A stretch of 64,000 nucleotides of DNA from Nocardioides yefusunii (GCF_004014875.1 NZ_CP034929.1:248001-312000), one strand, 5' to 3'. Shown: positions 31,453 through 40,838, counted from the stretch's first letter. Numbers and translations: made by a program. Notes: generated by a model from the letters alone, not told the origin.

Positions 31453-32511
31453 ATGAGCACTCGTCCGTTGCACCGCCGCCTGCTGGCCACCGCCGCCGTC
31501 CTCGCCATGGCTGTCGGTACCGCGGCCTGCGGTGCCAACGGTGCCGAGACCACCGAGGACGGGAAGGTCGTCGTCCGCTACCAGTCCTCGCCCGGTGCGG
31601 TCACGCTGCCGGAGATCGCTGCCGAGCTCGGCTACTTCGAGGACGTCGAGCTCAAGCTCGTCGGCGAGACCACTGGTGGCCCCGAGAGCCTGCGCGCCCT
31701 CTCCACCGACCAGGTCGACATCGCCAACGCCTTCCAAGGCGCCATCGCCAAGACCATCTCCTCCGGGGCGCCGGTCAAGGCGCTCATCGCCTCCTACGGA
31801 TCCGTCGGCGACGTCGCCAGCCCGATCGTCGTCCGCGACGACGGCAGCGTGAACGAGGCCCGTGACCTGATCGGCAAGAAGGTCGCCCTCAACACCCTCG
31901 GCGCCAACTCCGAGGCCGTCCTCGACACCTACCTCGAGCAGGCCGGGCTCACCCAGGAGGAGATCGCCCAGGTCACTCTGGTGCCCCTGCCGTCCGCGTC
32001 GTTGGAGACCTCGCTGCGCAAGAAGCAGGTCGACGCCTTCTTCTACTCCGCCGCGCTCTACCCGGCCGTCGAGGCTCGCGGCGGGGTCAAGGTCCTCACC
32101 ACCGACATCGACGTCGTCGGTCCCTACACCGGTGGCTCCTACGCGCTGCACGAGAAGTTCATCGAGGGGCAGCCCGAGGCCACCGAGGACTTCGTCCAGG
32201 GCGTCGCCAAGGCCTTCGAGTGGACCCAGACCCACTCCGTGGAGGAAGTACGCGAGTTCGTCGTCGGCTTCCTTCGGGAGCAGGGCCGCGACGACGTGAT
32301 CCCGGCCGTGCAGAACTGGATCGGGTTCGGCGTCCCGACCGTCGGCGGATGGCTGCGCGACGAGGACTTCACCGCCTGGATCGACTGGCTGGAGAAGTCC
32401 GGGTCGGTCGAGGCCGGCTCCCTCGAACTCAGTGACGTCTACACCAACGAGTTCAACCCGTACGCCGACAAGGGCGAGTTCGTGCCCGAGTTCGTCGCGG
32501 CGAAGAAGTGA
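31453..32511 (+). CDS. ABC transporter substrate-binding lipoprotein (sulfonate/nitrate type)
   Basis: A 352-residue lipoprotein with signal and lipobox GTAACG (acylated Cys26). The mature part has the NMT1/SsuA-type fold: YQSSPGAVTLPEIAAELGYF at the N-terminal ligand lobe, then IGKKVALNTLGANSEAVL. It captures the substrate outside the cell for the ATPase and permease encoded next. Start ATG with GGGGGACC upstream. First gene of a five-gene operon; substrate inferred from the two monooxygenases as an organosulfur compound. Confidence 0.9.
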   Translation: MSTRPLHRRLLATAAVLAMAVGTAACGANGAETTEDGKVVVRYQSSPGAVTLPEIAAELGYFEDVELKLVGETTGGPESLRALSTDQVDIANAFQGAIAKTISSGAPVKALIASYGSVGDVASPIVVRDDGSVNEARDLIGKKVALNTLGANSEAVLDTYLEQAGLTQEEIAQVTLVPLPSASLETSLRKKQVDAFFYSAALYPAVEARGGVKVLTTDIDVVGPYTGGSYALHEKFIEGQPEATEDFVQGVAKAFEWTQTHSVEEVREFVVGFLREQGRDDVIPAVQNWIGFGVPTVGGWLRDEDFTAWIDWLEKSGSVEAGSLELSDVYTNEFNPYADKGEFVPEFVAAKK

Positions 32512-32539
32512 ACCCCGGACCAGGAACCAGGAGAGCCCC

Positions 32540-33364
32540 ATGAGCAGCAGGATCGAACTGCGCGGCGTCCGCCAGACCTTCCAGGTCCGCGGTGACGCGG
32601 ACAAGAAGCTCCACGAGTTCGTCGCGCTCGACGACGTCGACCTCACCATCGAGGCAGGCGAGTTCATCACCCTCGTCGGCCCCTCGGGATGCGGCAAGTC
32701 CACTGTCCTGGACCTGATCGCCGGCCTGACCCGGCCCACGGCGGGACGCCTCACCACCAACGGCACCGAGATCACCGCACCCGGCCTCGACCGCAGCGTC
32801 GTCTTCCAGCAGTACACGCTGCTGCCGTGGCGCACCGCGGCCGGGAACGTCGAGTTCGCCCTCGAGGCCAAGGGTGGCTACACCAAGGCCGAGCGTCGAG
32901 CCCGTGCCCTGGAGGTGCTCGACCTCGTCGGTCTCGCCGACTTCGCCGACCGCCGACCCAAGGAGCTCTCAGGGGGCATGAAGCAGCGCGTCGCCATCGC
33001 CCGGTCGCTCTCCTACGACCCCGACGTGCTGCTGATGGACGAACCCTTCGGTGCCCTCGACGCCCAGACCCGCGAACGCCTCCAGGAGGAACTCGTCGGG
33101 ATCTGGAAGCGCACCGGCACCACGATCGTCTTCATCACCCACGACATCGACGAAGCCGTCTTCCTCGGCCAACGCGTCGCCGTCATGAGCGCGCGTCCGG
33201 GCCGGATCAAGGCCCTTCTCGACATTCATCTACCGCACGCGTCGGGGGACGAGGACGTCCGCTCGACGCCCGAGTTCGCCCGGTACCGGCACGAGATCTG
33301 GTCGCTGCTGCGCCAGGGGAACCTCCGCACCACCACGCCTGAAGGGGTGACCCGCGTTGCCTAG
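32540..33364 (+). CDS. ABC transporter ATPase (SsuB/TauB type)
   Basis: A 274-residue ATPase with Walker [11 protein letters not shown]-loop [11 protein letters not shown], signature LSGGMKQR, Walker [13 protein letters not shown] and switch His in FITHD. The sequence around the Q-loop ([11 protein letters not shown]) is typical of nitrate/sulfonate/taurine importers. ATG at 32540 with GGAG 6 nt upstream, 28 nt after the binding-protein gene. It overlaps the permease start by 8 bp. Confidence 0.93.
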   Translation: MSSRIELRGVRQTFQVRGDADKKLHEFVALDDVDLTIEAGEFITLVGPSGCGKSTVLDLIAGLTRPTAGRLTTNGTEITAPGLDRSVVFQQYTLLPWRTAAGNVEFALEAKGGYTKAERRARALEVLDLVGLADFADRRPKELSGGMKQRVAIARSLSYDPDVLLMDEPFGALDAQTRERLQEELVGIWKRTGTTIVFITHDIDEAVFLGQRVAVMSARPGRIKALLDIHLPHASGDEDVRSTPEFARYRHEIWSLLRQGNLRTTTPEGVTRVA

Positions 33365-34196
33365 TCTGCTCGCCGAGCGCACCGAGCCTGCGCTCAATCC
33401 ACGCCAGGAAGCATCGGCCGGGGTCAAGCACGTCTCCCGCTACCGCAACGTCGCCGCGAAGACGGGCCGTGGGTTCGTCGGAGTGCTGCTGCTCGCGGCC
33501 GTCTGGGAGCTCGCCCCGCGCCTCGAGATCGTCCCGTCGTACGTCGTCTCGCCGCTCTCGGAGGCGCTCGCCGCGCTCTGGGAGATGACCGCCAGCGGCA
33601 GCCTGTTCGACAACATCGGGGCCAGCCTCGTGCGCTCCGGGATCGGGTTCGGGCTCGCGGTGGCGCTCGCGATCCCGTTGGGTGCCGCCATCGCCTGGTA
33701 CCCGGTGGTCCGCGAGACCCTGACGCCGCCGCTGGAGATCTTCCGCAACACCGCGGCGTTGGCGATCCTCCCGGTCTTCACCCTGGTCTTCGGCATCGGG
33801 GAGACGTCCAAGATCGCGATCGTCCTGTTCGCCTGCTTCTTCCCGATCCTGCTCTCGACGATCAGTGGCGTCTCCAGCGTCGACCCGCAGCTGCTGCGGT
33901 CGGCGAAGGTGCTCGGCCTCGGGCCGGTGACGACGTTCCGCAAGGTCGTCTTCCCTGCTGCGGTGCCGACCATCTTCACCGGTATCCGGATGGCCGGCGC
34001 GGTCTCGATCCTGGTGCTCATCGCCGCCGAGATGATCGGCGCGACCCAAGGCGTCGGGTTCCTGATCACCTACTACCAGAACAACTCGCTCTACCCGCAG
34101 ATGTACGCCGCGATCATCACCTCCACCGCACTGGGGCTGGCCGTCAACTACGGCCTGGTGGGGATCGAGAAACGGCTCTCCCGCTGGCGCGACTGA
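33357..34196 (+). CDS. ABC transporter permease (SsuC/TauC type)
   Basis: A 279-residue inner-membrane permease with six helices and the BPD_transp_1 EAA loop (AKVLGLGPVTTFRKVVFPAAVPTI). Start is TTG at 33357, within the end of the ATPase gene, with GAAGGGG about 9 nt upstream; a later start would lose conserved N-terminal sequence. It pairs with the preceding ATPase for import of the captured substrate. Confidence 0.92.
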   Translation: MPSLLAERTEPALNPRQEASAGVKHVSRYRNVAAKTGRGFVGVLLLAAVWELAPRLEIVPSYVVSPLSEALAALWEMTASGSLFDNIGASLVRSGIGFGLAVALAIPLGAAIAWYPVVRETLTPPLEIFRNTAALAILPVFTLVFGIGETSKIAIVLFACFFPILLSTISGVSSVDPQLLRSAKVLGLGPVTTFRKVVFPAAVPTIFTGIRMAGAVSILVLIAAEMIGATQGVGFLITYYQNNSLYPQMYAAIITSTALGLAVNYGLVGIEKRLSRWRD

Positions 34197-34267
34197 ACCG
34201 CGCCGCGTACTCGACCGTCCCACCGTGCCCGCTCCGTCCCACCCACCCGTTCCCGGGAGGAATCGTC

Positions 34268-35602
34268 ATGCCCGACCAGTCCCGTCAGCTCGTCCTCAAC
34301 GCCTTCCTCATGCACGCCGGCCACCACGAGGCTGCTTGGCGCCACAACGCCCAGGCGCCGGCCGACTACCTGCCGCTCAAGCACTGGGTGGAGGTGGCCC
34401 GTACCGCCGAACGTGGCCTGCTCGACTCGATCTTCTTCGCCGACGTCCCGGCTCTGCAGGCGCCCGACCGTCGTCCCTCGGAGTCCCTGGACCCAACCGT
34501 CCAACTCGCCGCGATCGCCGCGGTCACCGAGCGGATCGGTCTGATCGGCACCGCCTCGACCACCGTCGAGGAGCCCTACAACCTGGCTCGACGTTTCGCC
34601 TCCTTGGACCGCCTCAGCGGTGGCCGGGCCGGCTGGAACGTCGTCACCACCGGCGGCGACGTCGGCTTCAACTACGGCATCAACCCCTGGCCCGAGGCGC
34701 CCGAGCGCTACCGCCGTGGCGACGAGTTCGTCGACGTCGTCCTCAAGCTCTGGAACGGCTGGCAGGACGACGCTGTCGTCGGCGACAAGGGCACCGGTGT
34801 CTGGGCCGACCCGACGCGGGTCCACGCCGCCGACCACCACGGTGAGTTCTTCGACGTGCAGGGCCCGCTCACCGTCGGGCGCAGCGAGCAGGGCCACCCC
34901 GTCGTCGTGCAGGCAGGGTCGTCGGGTCCCGGCATTGCACTGGCTGCCAAGTACGCCGAAGCGGTCTTCACTGCACAGCGCACGATCGAGGAGGGACGCG
35001 ACTTCTACTCCACCCTCAAGGCAGCCACGCTCAAGGCCGGACGCAACCCTGACCACCTCAAGATCCTGCCCGGCATCGTCACCGTCCTGGGTGGCACAGA
35101 AGCGGAGGCGAAGGCCAAGGCCGAGGCGCTGGACGACCTGATCGTCCTCGACCACGCCCACGAGCAGCTGGCCCGCGCCGTCGGGCTGCCGATCGAGCAG
35201 GTCCCGCTCGACGCGCCCTTGCCCTCCGCGGTCCGGGCCCCCGACGAGACCACCGGAAGCCGCTACCAGCTGACGCTTGACCTGGCGCGCCGGGAGAACC
35301 TCACCGTGCGGCAGCTCCTGCGTCGCCTCGGTGGCGGCCGCGGCCACCGAGTCTTCGCCGGGACGCCGGAGCAGATAGCCGACCAGATCGAACTGTGGTT
35401 CACCACCGGTGCCTCGGACGGCTTCAACATCATGCCGGCGACGCTCCCTGACACCTTGACCGACTTCGTCGACGGGGTCGTCCCGATCCTGCAGCAGCGC
35501 GGTCTGTTCCGCACCGAGTACACAGGCTCGACGTTGCGCGAGCACTACGGCCTGCCGGTCCCGGCCGACCGTTCCGCCATCGCCGACCTCCGCGTCGGCT
35601 GA
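34268..35602 (+). CDS. Flavin-dependent monooxygenase, NtaA/SnaA/DszA family (1)
   Basis: A 444-residue luciferase-like monooxygenase. Family segments: LVLNAFLMHAGHH at the N-terminus, GRAGWNVVTT, PVVVQAGSSGPG and WFTTGASDGFN. It uses reduced FMN and oxygen to cleave C-S or C-N bonds of sulfones, sulfonates or aminocarboxylates. Position after a sulfonate-type importer favours desulfurisation. Start ATG with GGGAGG 7-8 nt upstream. No flavin reductase gene accompanies it in the operon. Confidence 0.9.
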   Translation: MPDQSRQLVLNAFLMHAGHHEAAWRHNAQAPADYLPLKHWVEVARTAERGLLDSIFFADVPALQAPDRRPSESLDPTVQLAAIAAVTERIGLIGTASTTVEEPYNLARRFASLDRLSGGRAGWNVVTTGGDVGFNYGINPWPEAPERYRRGDEFVDVVLKLWNGWQDDAVVGDKGTGVWADPTRVHAADHHGEFFDVQGPLTVGRSEQGHPVVVQAGSSGPGIALAAKYAEAVFTAQRTIEEGRDFYSTLKAATLKAGRNPDHLKILPGIVTVLGGTEAEAKAKAEALDDLIVLDHAHEQLARAVGLPIEQVPLDAPLPSAVRAPDETTGSRYQLTLDLARRENLTVRQLLRRLGGGRGHRVFAGTPEQIADQIELWFTTGASDGFNIMPATLPDTLTDFVDGVVPILQQRGLFRTEYTGSTLREHYGLPVPADRSAIADLRVG

Positions 35603-35633
35603 CCCCGCCCGCACCGCATCCCAGGAGTTCTCG

Positions 35634-36944
35634 ATGTCTCGTCGGCTCGTCCTCAACGCCTTCTTCGCCGGTTCCGGTCACCATCCTGCCGCGTGGCGCG
35701 TCCTCGGGCACGCCTCCGGTGATCTCGACGCTGCGTGGTACCAGGAACTCGCCCGCACCGCCGAGCGCGGCAAGCTGCAGTCGATCTTCTTCGCCGACGG
35801 CCCGGCCCACCAGGCCAGCCAGTTCGGCCCCACGCACGGCGTCCCGGAACCCCGGATCCTGCTCACCACGATCGCGGCGGCGACCAGCAACATCGGTCTG
35901 ATCGCCACCAGTTCCACCACGTACAACCACCCGTACACGCTGGCACGCGAGTTCGCCTCCCTCGACACCGTCAGCGGTGGCCGGGCGGCCTGGAACGTCG
36001 TCACCACCGGTCACGAGGCTGCGGCGGCGAACTACGGTGGCGCGTTGCCCACCCACGCCGAGCGGTACGCGATCGCCGACGAGTTCCTGCGCGTCACCCT
36101 GGGGCTGTGGGCCAGCTGGGACGAGGATCCGAGGCGCGAGGGCGGCATCCGCCCGATCGACCACGTGGGAGAGCACTTCTCCGTCACGGGACCGTTGACC
36201 CTGGGTCGCAGTCCGCAGGGGCACCCCGTCGTGGTGCAGGCGGGCTCGTCCGAGGCGGGGATCGCGTTGGCCGGCAAGTACGCCGAGGCGGTCTTCACCG
36301 CCACCCCGACGATCGAGCAGGGCCGCGAGTACTACGCCAAGCTCAAGGCCGCCGTCGCCGAGGCCGGACGCAACCCCGAGCACACCAAGGTGCTGCCCGG
36401 GCTGATGCCGTTCGTCGCGGAGACCGAGGAGGAGGCCCGCGCGTTGAAGGCCACCTACGACGCCGCGATCGACTTCGATGCGGGTCTGGTGGCCCTGGGC
36501 CACTTCTTCGGCGGCGTCGACCTCTCGGGCCACGACCTCGACGCACCCGTGCCGTTCGACGCCCTGCCCACCGCCGAGGAGAGCGATGGGATCAAGTCTC
36601 GGATCGAGATCCTGCGCCGGATCGCGGACGAGGGGAACCTCTCCCTCCGCGGCCTGGTCGAGGTGATCGCCAACGGACGCGGCCACCTCAACTTCGTCGG
36701 CTCCTACGTCCAGGTGGCCGACTTCATCGAGGAGTGGTTCACCACCGGTGCCGCGGACGGCTTCAACCTGCTGATCCCTGCCTACCCGGTGCTGCTGGAG
36801 GACTTCATCGACAACGTCGTCCCGATCCTGCAGGAGCGCGGCCTGTTCCACACCGAGTACGAGGGCACGACGCTGCGGGAGAACTACGGTCTCCCGATCC
36901 CGACGTCGGAGGGGACGTTGAAGGAACTGGCCCGTCTGGGCTGA
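35634..36944 (+). CDS. Flavin-dependent monooxygenase, NtaA/SnaA/DszA family (2)
   Basis: A 436-residue paralogue of the preceding gene, sharing LVLNAFF, GRAAWNVVTTG, HPVVVQAGSSEAG and EEWFTTGAADGFNLL. The tandem pair probably arose by duplication, then diverged to act on different or successive substrates. ATG with AGGAG 7 nt upstream, 31 nt after the first copy. Last gene of the operon. Confidence 0.9.
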   Translation: MSRRLVLNAFFAGSGHHPAAWRVLGHASGDLDAAWYQELARTAERGKLQSIFFADGPAHQASQFGPTHGVPEPRILLTTIAAATSNIGLIATSSTTYNHPYTLAREFASLDTVSGGRAAWNVVTTGHEAAAANYGGALPTHAERYAIADEFLRVTLGLWASWDEDPRREGGIRPIDHVGEHFSVTGPLTLGRSPQGHPVVVQAGSSEAGIALAGKYAEAVFTATPTIEQGREYYAKLKAAVAEAGRNPEHTKVLPGLMPFVAETEEEARALKATYDAAIDFDAGLVALGHFFGGVDLSGHDLDAPVPFDALPTAEESDGIKSRIEILRRIADEGNLSLRGLVEVIANGRGHLNFVGSYVQVADFIEEWFTTGAADGFNLLIPAYPVLLEDFIDNVVPILQERGLFHTEYEGTTLRENYGLPIPTSEGTLKELARLG

Positions 36945-36983
36945 CGCCGTGAACCCGCTCGGGAACGTCGGTGCTGCCGGGGG

Positions 36984-37883
36984 TCAGCAGATGCCGTCGC
37001 GGGTGAAGGTGAAGTCGGTCAGGAAGATGGCCTGCTGACCGTTGCTGGTCACGCTGCCCGAGCGGTTGTTCCAGAACTCCACCGTCACCGTCTTGACCTC
37101 GGTGTCGGTGGGGAAGTGCACGATCACGTTGCCGCCGCGGGAGTTGGTGTCGACGGCGGTGCCGGACCTGCCGTTGTTGCGGCTGGTGAGCGGCGAAGCG
37201 GCGGTTCCGCTGCCCTGGGTGCCGTGATTGGTGGTGGTGTCGTGGGTGAAGCGGTCCGGCAGCACTGCGACGCCGGCGCCGCCGGTGGCGTTGGGTTGGT
37301 TGCCGGTGACAAGGACGGCGTCGGTGTACTGGTAACTGGGGTTCGGGTTGTAGGCGTCGATGTCGGTGATCGTGAACGAGAGGTTCTTGACCGGCTTCTC
37401 GAAGGTGATGGTGAGCGTCTGTCGGCTGTTGCGGCCGTTGCTGGTGGAGTTGGAGAGGCGCTGCATCAGGGTGAGTCCGACCTTGCCGGTCCCGCCGACG
37501 TCGGAACTTCCCCCGTAGGAGTGGGAGAGCGTCATGTTGCGGAAGTTTGAGACGTTGAGTCCGCGGGTCCGACCGGTGAACGAGCTGTTCACGGTCATCC
37601 TGATCTTGGTGGCAGTCGTGGCTGCGACGCCGGTGGGGGACACGGTGACGGTTCCCGACGACGACGAACTGGTGATGCTGTTGGTTGTGGGGACCAGTGA
37701 CCCGGCGGTGGTCGTGTAGTCCGAGGTGCCCCAGTCGAGGCTGTAGTACATCGGCGCGCAGGCCGCGGTCGACGTGGTTCCTGAGGCGGCGAAGGCCGGG
37801 GTGTTCCCGGCGACGATGACGGCAGGTGCGGTCCACGCTGCGGTGCGGATGACGGCGCGGCGCGACGGTGCGGGGGTGTTCAC
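36984..37883 (-). CDS. Tat-exported Ser/Thr/Asn-rich protein
   Basis: A 299-residue exported protein. The N-terminus has twin arginines (PSRRAVIRTAAW) before a hydrophobic stretch and an AFA cleavage site, the form of a Tat signal. The mature part is rich in Ser, Thr, Asn and Gly with beta-strand periodicity (FEKPVKNLSFTITDIDAY), suggesting a jelly-roll or similar sandwich. GTG 37883 has GAGGAG 5 nt upstream and removes an unsupported extension. No sortase motif. Function unknown. Confidence 0.8.
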   Translation of the reverse strand: MNTPAPSRRAVIRTAAWTAPAVIVAGNTPAFAASGTTSTAACAPMYYSLDWGTSDYTTTAGSLVPTTNSITSSSSSGTVTVSPTGVAATTATKIRMTVNSSFTGRTRGLNVSNFRNMTLSHSYGGSSDVGGTGKVGLTLMQRLSNSTSNGRNSRQTLTITFEKPVKNLSFTITDIDAYNPNPSYQYTDAVLVTGNQPNATGGAGVAVLPDRFTHDTTTNHGTQGSGTAASPLTSRNNGRSGTAVDTNSRGGNVIVHFPTDTEVKTVTVEFWNNRSGSVTSNGQQAIFLTDFTFTRDGIC

Positions 37884-37967
37884 GAATCTCCTCGACGGCG
37901 CGGTCCGGACCGGGTGGCCGGGATGTCGCGCATGGGACAGAGGGAGTGCCGAGATCACTTCCAGATG

Positions 37968-37993
37968 GTTTTTTCACTGTGCCGCGAAAAAAC
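37968..37993. promoter_or_regulatory. Inverted repeat in divergent promoter region
   Basis: GTTTTTTC (37968-37975) and GAAAAAAC (37986-37993) are perfect inverted arms with a 10-nt spacer, between the Tat-exported protein gene and the PASTA lipoprotein gene. A/T runs this long are rare in the window. Could be an operator or a structured leader. Confidence 0.4.
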
Positions 37994-38099
37994 TTCCATT
38001 TCAGAGGTTTGCTACTGCTGGGTAGAGGGAAAGACGTGGTGCGCGTCACGTCGATCGGGAAAGGGCGCGAAACATCAGGCGGGCGGCGAGGCTGGTGAA

Positions 38100-38600
38100 G
38101 TGCCGCGTACTGATGCCATTGAGAAGCCCAAGAGGCTCGCCACCTCTGTCGCCCTGTTCGCCTTCGGCGCCCTGGTGGTCACCGGCTGCGGAGGCGACGC
38201 CGAACCGGCTGCGGGCCCGACCGCGACTGCCACTGTGACCGCCACCGTGACCGCCACGCCCGAGCCGGTCGCCGACGAGTCTGAGCCCGCCGATGAGCCC
38301 GCCGATGAGGAAGCCGTCGAGGAGGCCGAGAAGAAGGCACCCGAGCCCGTGCTCACCGCCTACACGATGCCGAACACTCTCGGCGTCGACCTCCAGTCGG
38401 CCCAGGAAGCCGTCAAGGACCTGCTGGGCGTTCCGGTCTGGCCGCTGCTCAGGTCGCACGACGTGCTCGAGGGGTGGCGCCTCCAGGTGCTCGACGCCCA
38501 TTGGAAGGTCTGTGGCCAGGAGCCCGCGCCGGGGGAGACGTTCACCGAGGAGACGATCGTCGACTTCGGTGTCGTGAAGCTCGCCGAGACCTGCCCCTGA
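38100..38600 (+). CDS. Lipoprotein with single PASTA-like domain
   Basis: A 166-residue lipoprotein: lipobox VTGCGG, a Thr/Ala/Glu-rich linker with TATVTATVTATPEP, and a C-terminal PASTA-like domain (about residues 93-164; YTMPNTLGVDLQSAQEAV then QEPAPGETF). PASTA domains bind peptidoglycan fragments in kinases and penicillin-binding proteins. Start GTG 38100. Divergent from the Tat-exported gene and ended by a long palindrome. Confidence 0.8.
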   Translation: MPRTDAIEKPKRLATSVALFAFGALVVTGCGGDAEPAAGPTATATVTATVTATPEPVADESEPADEPADEEAVEEAEKKAPEPVLTAYTMPNTLGVDLQSAQEAVKDLLGVPVWPLLRSHDVLEGWRLQVLDAHWKVCGQEPAPGETFTEETIVDFGVVKLAETCP

Positions 38601-38616
38601 GGTACCCCGTCGTGCG

Positions 38617-38664
38617 GGACGTCATCACATCTGGTCGCTCTGGCGACCAGATGTGATGACGTCC
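38617..38664. terminator. Dispersed palindrome family 1, copy B (bidirectional terminator)
   Basis: A perfect 22-bp stem (38617-38638 with 38643-38664) around TCTG. The first 18 bp of each arm are identical to those at 18326-18373. It lies 16 nt after the PASTA lipoprotein stop and 15 nt after the stop of the convergent pucR-type gene. Confidence 0.8.
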
Positions 38665-38679
38665 GCGGGCAAGAAAGGG

Positions 38680-39840
38680 TCAGGCCGGGTGGTCGAAACC
38701 CAGCGCCACGATCGCCTCGCGGACGAAGTGAGGGTCCTCGAGAGCGTCGCCGTACGCCTCGCGGAGTTGCCCCACGCGGTACCGGACCGTCTGTGGGTGC
38801 ACGAACAGCGCCTCGGCCACGGCGTCGCGCCGGCCCTGCAGCAGCAGCCAGGCCCGCAGCGTCTCGGTGAGCTTCTCCCGGGCGGTGGGCGTGTGGTCGG
38901 CCAGCGGCGCCAGCACCCGGGCGCGCAGGTCACGCAGGGCGTCGACGTCGGCCGAGACCGCCAGTGCGGCCAGATGGTGCTCGGTGTCGACCACGCTGGG
39001 TCCGTTGGCCTCCGGCAGCGTCAGTGCTCGCACGGCCCGTCGGTAGGAACGGCGCACCCGCGTCCACGGTCGCGGCGGCCCGACGATGCACTGGCGACCC
39101 TGGACGGCGCGTAGCAGCAGGCGTCGCGGAGCGTCGGGAACCAGCAGGACGACGCGGTCGGTCTCGCCGGTGAGGTCGTCGACGCGCAACGTGTGTGGCG
39201 AGACGACGCGCATCGCGGCACCCACCTGGGCCTCGGGCAGCAGGACCGCGGTCAGGGTCTCGGGTGGCTCCCACTCGGCACGTTCGGCAGCCCGGACGAG
39301 GATCTCGTCAGGGTCGCCGGCGACGAGCGAACGCGCCAGTTCGTCCAGCAGTTGCTGACGGATGCGCCCGCTCGACGCGGTCTCGTCGCTGTGGCCGGTG
39401 ACGGAGGCGTCGGAGAGCTGGTCCATGTAGGTGAAGACGAGTTCTGCGAACGACGCGATGGTCGCTGCGTCCACGCCGTTCTCCACCAGTGCTGACGCCA
39501 TCTGGCGCCACGACTCGCGGCTCCCGACGCGGTAGGCGGCCAGCAGTGCCTCCATCGAACGACCTGAGCGGGCTTCGCCGCGCCCCAGCATGTAGGCGCC
39601 TTCGAGGGCGGCGGCGCCCGGGCGTCGCAGGTCGGTGCCGTCGGCGCGGGAGGCCAGGGAGATGAAGCCGCCCAGCGCGAGGGAGACCGCGTTACGGATG
39701 TTCTCCCCCATGTGCCCGCTCAACGCGTTCACGTAGGACGGGACCTCCGCGATGATCGCGTTGACCGCGGCCTCTCCGACGGTGGCGAGCTTGGCGCGCA
39801 TCACGTCGCGCACCTCGGGGGTGATGACGAGCGTGGTCAC
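38680..39840 (-). CDS. PucR-type transcriptional regulator
   Basis: A 386-residue regulator: helical sensor-like N-domain (about residues 1-150), a central domain, and the PucR C-terminal helix-turn-helix (LFVHPQTVRYRVGQLREAYG). The first in-frame GTG (39846) abuts a GGAG with no spacing; the second GTG at 39840 has the same GGAG 6 nt upstream and is the better start. A TGTTC-N5-GAACA palindrome lies just upstream and recurs before the desaturase operon, so this protein is a candidate regulator of both. Confidence 0.87.
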   Translation of the reverse strand: MTTLVITPEVRDVMRAKLATVGEAAVNAIIAEVPSYVNALSGHMGENIRNAVSLALGGFISLASRADGTDLRRPGAAALEGAYMLGRGEARSGRSMEALLAAYRVGSRESWRQMASALVENGVDAATIASFAELVFTYMDQLSDASVTGHSDETASSGRIRQQLLDELARSLVAGDPDEILVRAAERAEWEPPETLTAVLLPEAQVGAAMRVVSPHTLRVDDLTGETDRVVLLVPDAPRRLLLRAVQGRQCIVGPPRPWTRVRRSYRRAVRALTLPEANGPSVVDTEHHLAALAVSADVDALRDLRARVLAPLADHTPTAREKLTETLRAWLLLQGRRDAVAEALFVHPQTVRYRVGQLREAYGDALEDPHFVREAIVALGFDHPA

Positions 39841-39864
39841 CTGCACCTCCTGGACGTCCAGAAC

Positions 39865-39879
39865 TGTTCGTTGCGAACA
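39865..39879. promoter_or_regulatory. Candidate operator upstream of PucR-type gene
   Basis: TGTTCGTTGCGAACA: perfect inverted arms 25 bp upstream of the chosen start. Arms TGTTC/GAACA and the 5-nt spacing are the same at 47514-47528. Position suggests autoregulation. Confidence 0.5.
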
Positions 39880-39952
39880 ACTCTAGGGGGACGGTTCGAG
39901 TGACAGGCTGTTCCTCTGATCACTGCTGGACAACTCTGGGGTGTGCGTCAGG

Positions 39953-40831
39953 TCAGACGAGATCTCGTCTGCTGCCCATCAGGTCGGCCACCCACAGCAT
40001 CAGTGCCGTCCAGGCCGCGAGCCCCGCTTGGTTGGCGAGCAGAGCGGTGGGGGAGTCGATCCCGGTGACGCTGCGCCCGCCCATCGTCGAGGGGCACAGG
40101 TGAGCGAGCGTGGTCGTGACCGTGGTCGCGCCCTCGGGCAGCAGGAAGCCTACCGAGTTGATCGCGGTCGGGACGGCCACCCAGCCGACCAGCAGCGTCA
40201 GCAGGGCCAGTGCGGGATGCCGGACCAAGGAACCGATCGCGACCGCCATCGCCGCGAGCATCGCGGTGGACACCGTCGCCATCAGTGTTCCGACCAGCAG
40301 CCGCCCGGTCCACGCCTGCCCGGCACCGCCGAGCAGGACCGCCCCCGCGGCGGCGCCGGTGAGGAACGAGGCGATCGCCGTGGCGACGGCGCCCAGGAGC
40401 GCTGCTGCACCGGCGTGGGTCAGCAGCAGGCGGCGTCGTCGGGGGACCAGCGTCGTGGCCGTCAGACAGACCCCGTCGCGTCCGGCCTGCGCGGTGTCGA
40501 GCACGAGCGCCAAGCACCACCCGGCCGCGACGACGAAGGCGGCGCTGTCCGCGCACCGCAGGGCCACGTCGAGGGGCGGGCGGTCGTCGAGGACGTGGCG
40601 CAGCACCGGAACCGCGGACACCCCGACCGCGGTGGCGAGTGCGGTGAGGGCGGCGAGTGGTCCGCGCAGACCGCCCTGGCCGAGCATCCGGACGAGGTGT
40701 GCCCGGAGCACGCGGAGCGCGTCCTGGGGGCCACGGGCGCTGGAGACGGTGGGGTCGACCACCGCGGAGACCTGCACCGCCGTGGGCACGGGCGGGAAGG
40801 AGGTGGTGTCGTCGGGGTCGAAGCTGGTCAT
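39953..40831 (-). CDS. ABC-type membrane protein (permease-like)
   Basis: A 292-residue protein with about six membrane helices after a 45-residue cytoplasmic N-terminus. Topology resembles ABC-2 permeases, with no recognisable signature. ATG 40831 has GAGGAA 4 nt upstream; the longer frame is unsupported. It starts 7 nt after the ATPase gene, so the two form a pair. Possibly an exporter or envelope-related transporter; cargo unknown. Confidence 0.8.
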   Translation of the reverse strand: MTSFDPDDTTSFPPVPTAVQVSAVVDPTVSSARGPQDALRVLRAHLVRMLGQGGLRGPLAALTALATAVGVSAVPVLRHVLDDRPPLDVALRCADSAAFVVAAGWCLALVLDTAQAGRDGVCLTATTLVPRRRRLLLTHAGAAALLGAVATAIASFLTGAAAGAVLLGGAGQAWTGRLLVGTLMATVSTAMLAAMAVAIGSLVRHPALALLTLLVGWVAVPTAINSVGFLLPEGATTVTTTLAHLCPSTMGGRSVTGIDSPTALLANQAGLAAWTALMLWVADLMGSRRDLV

Positions 40832-40838
40832 CGATTCC

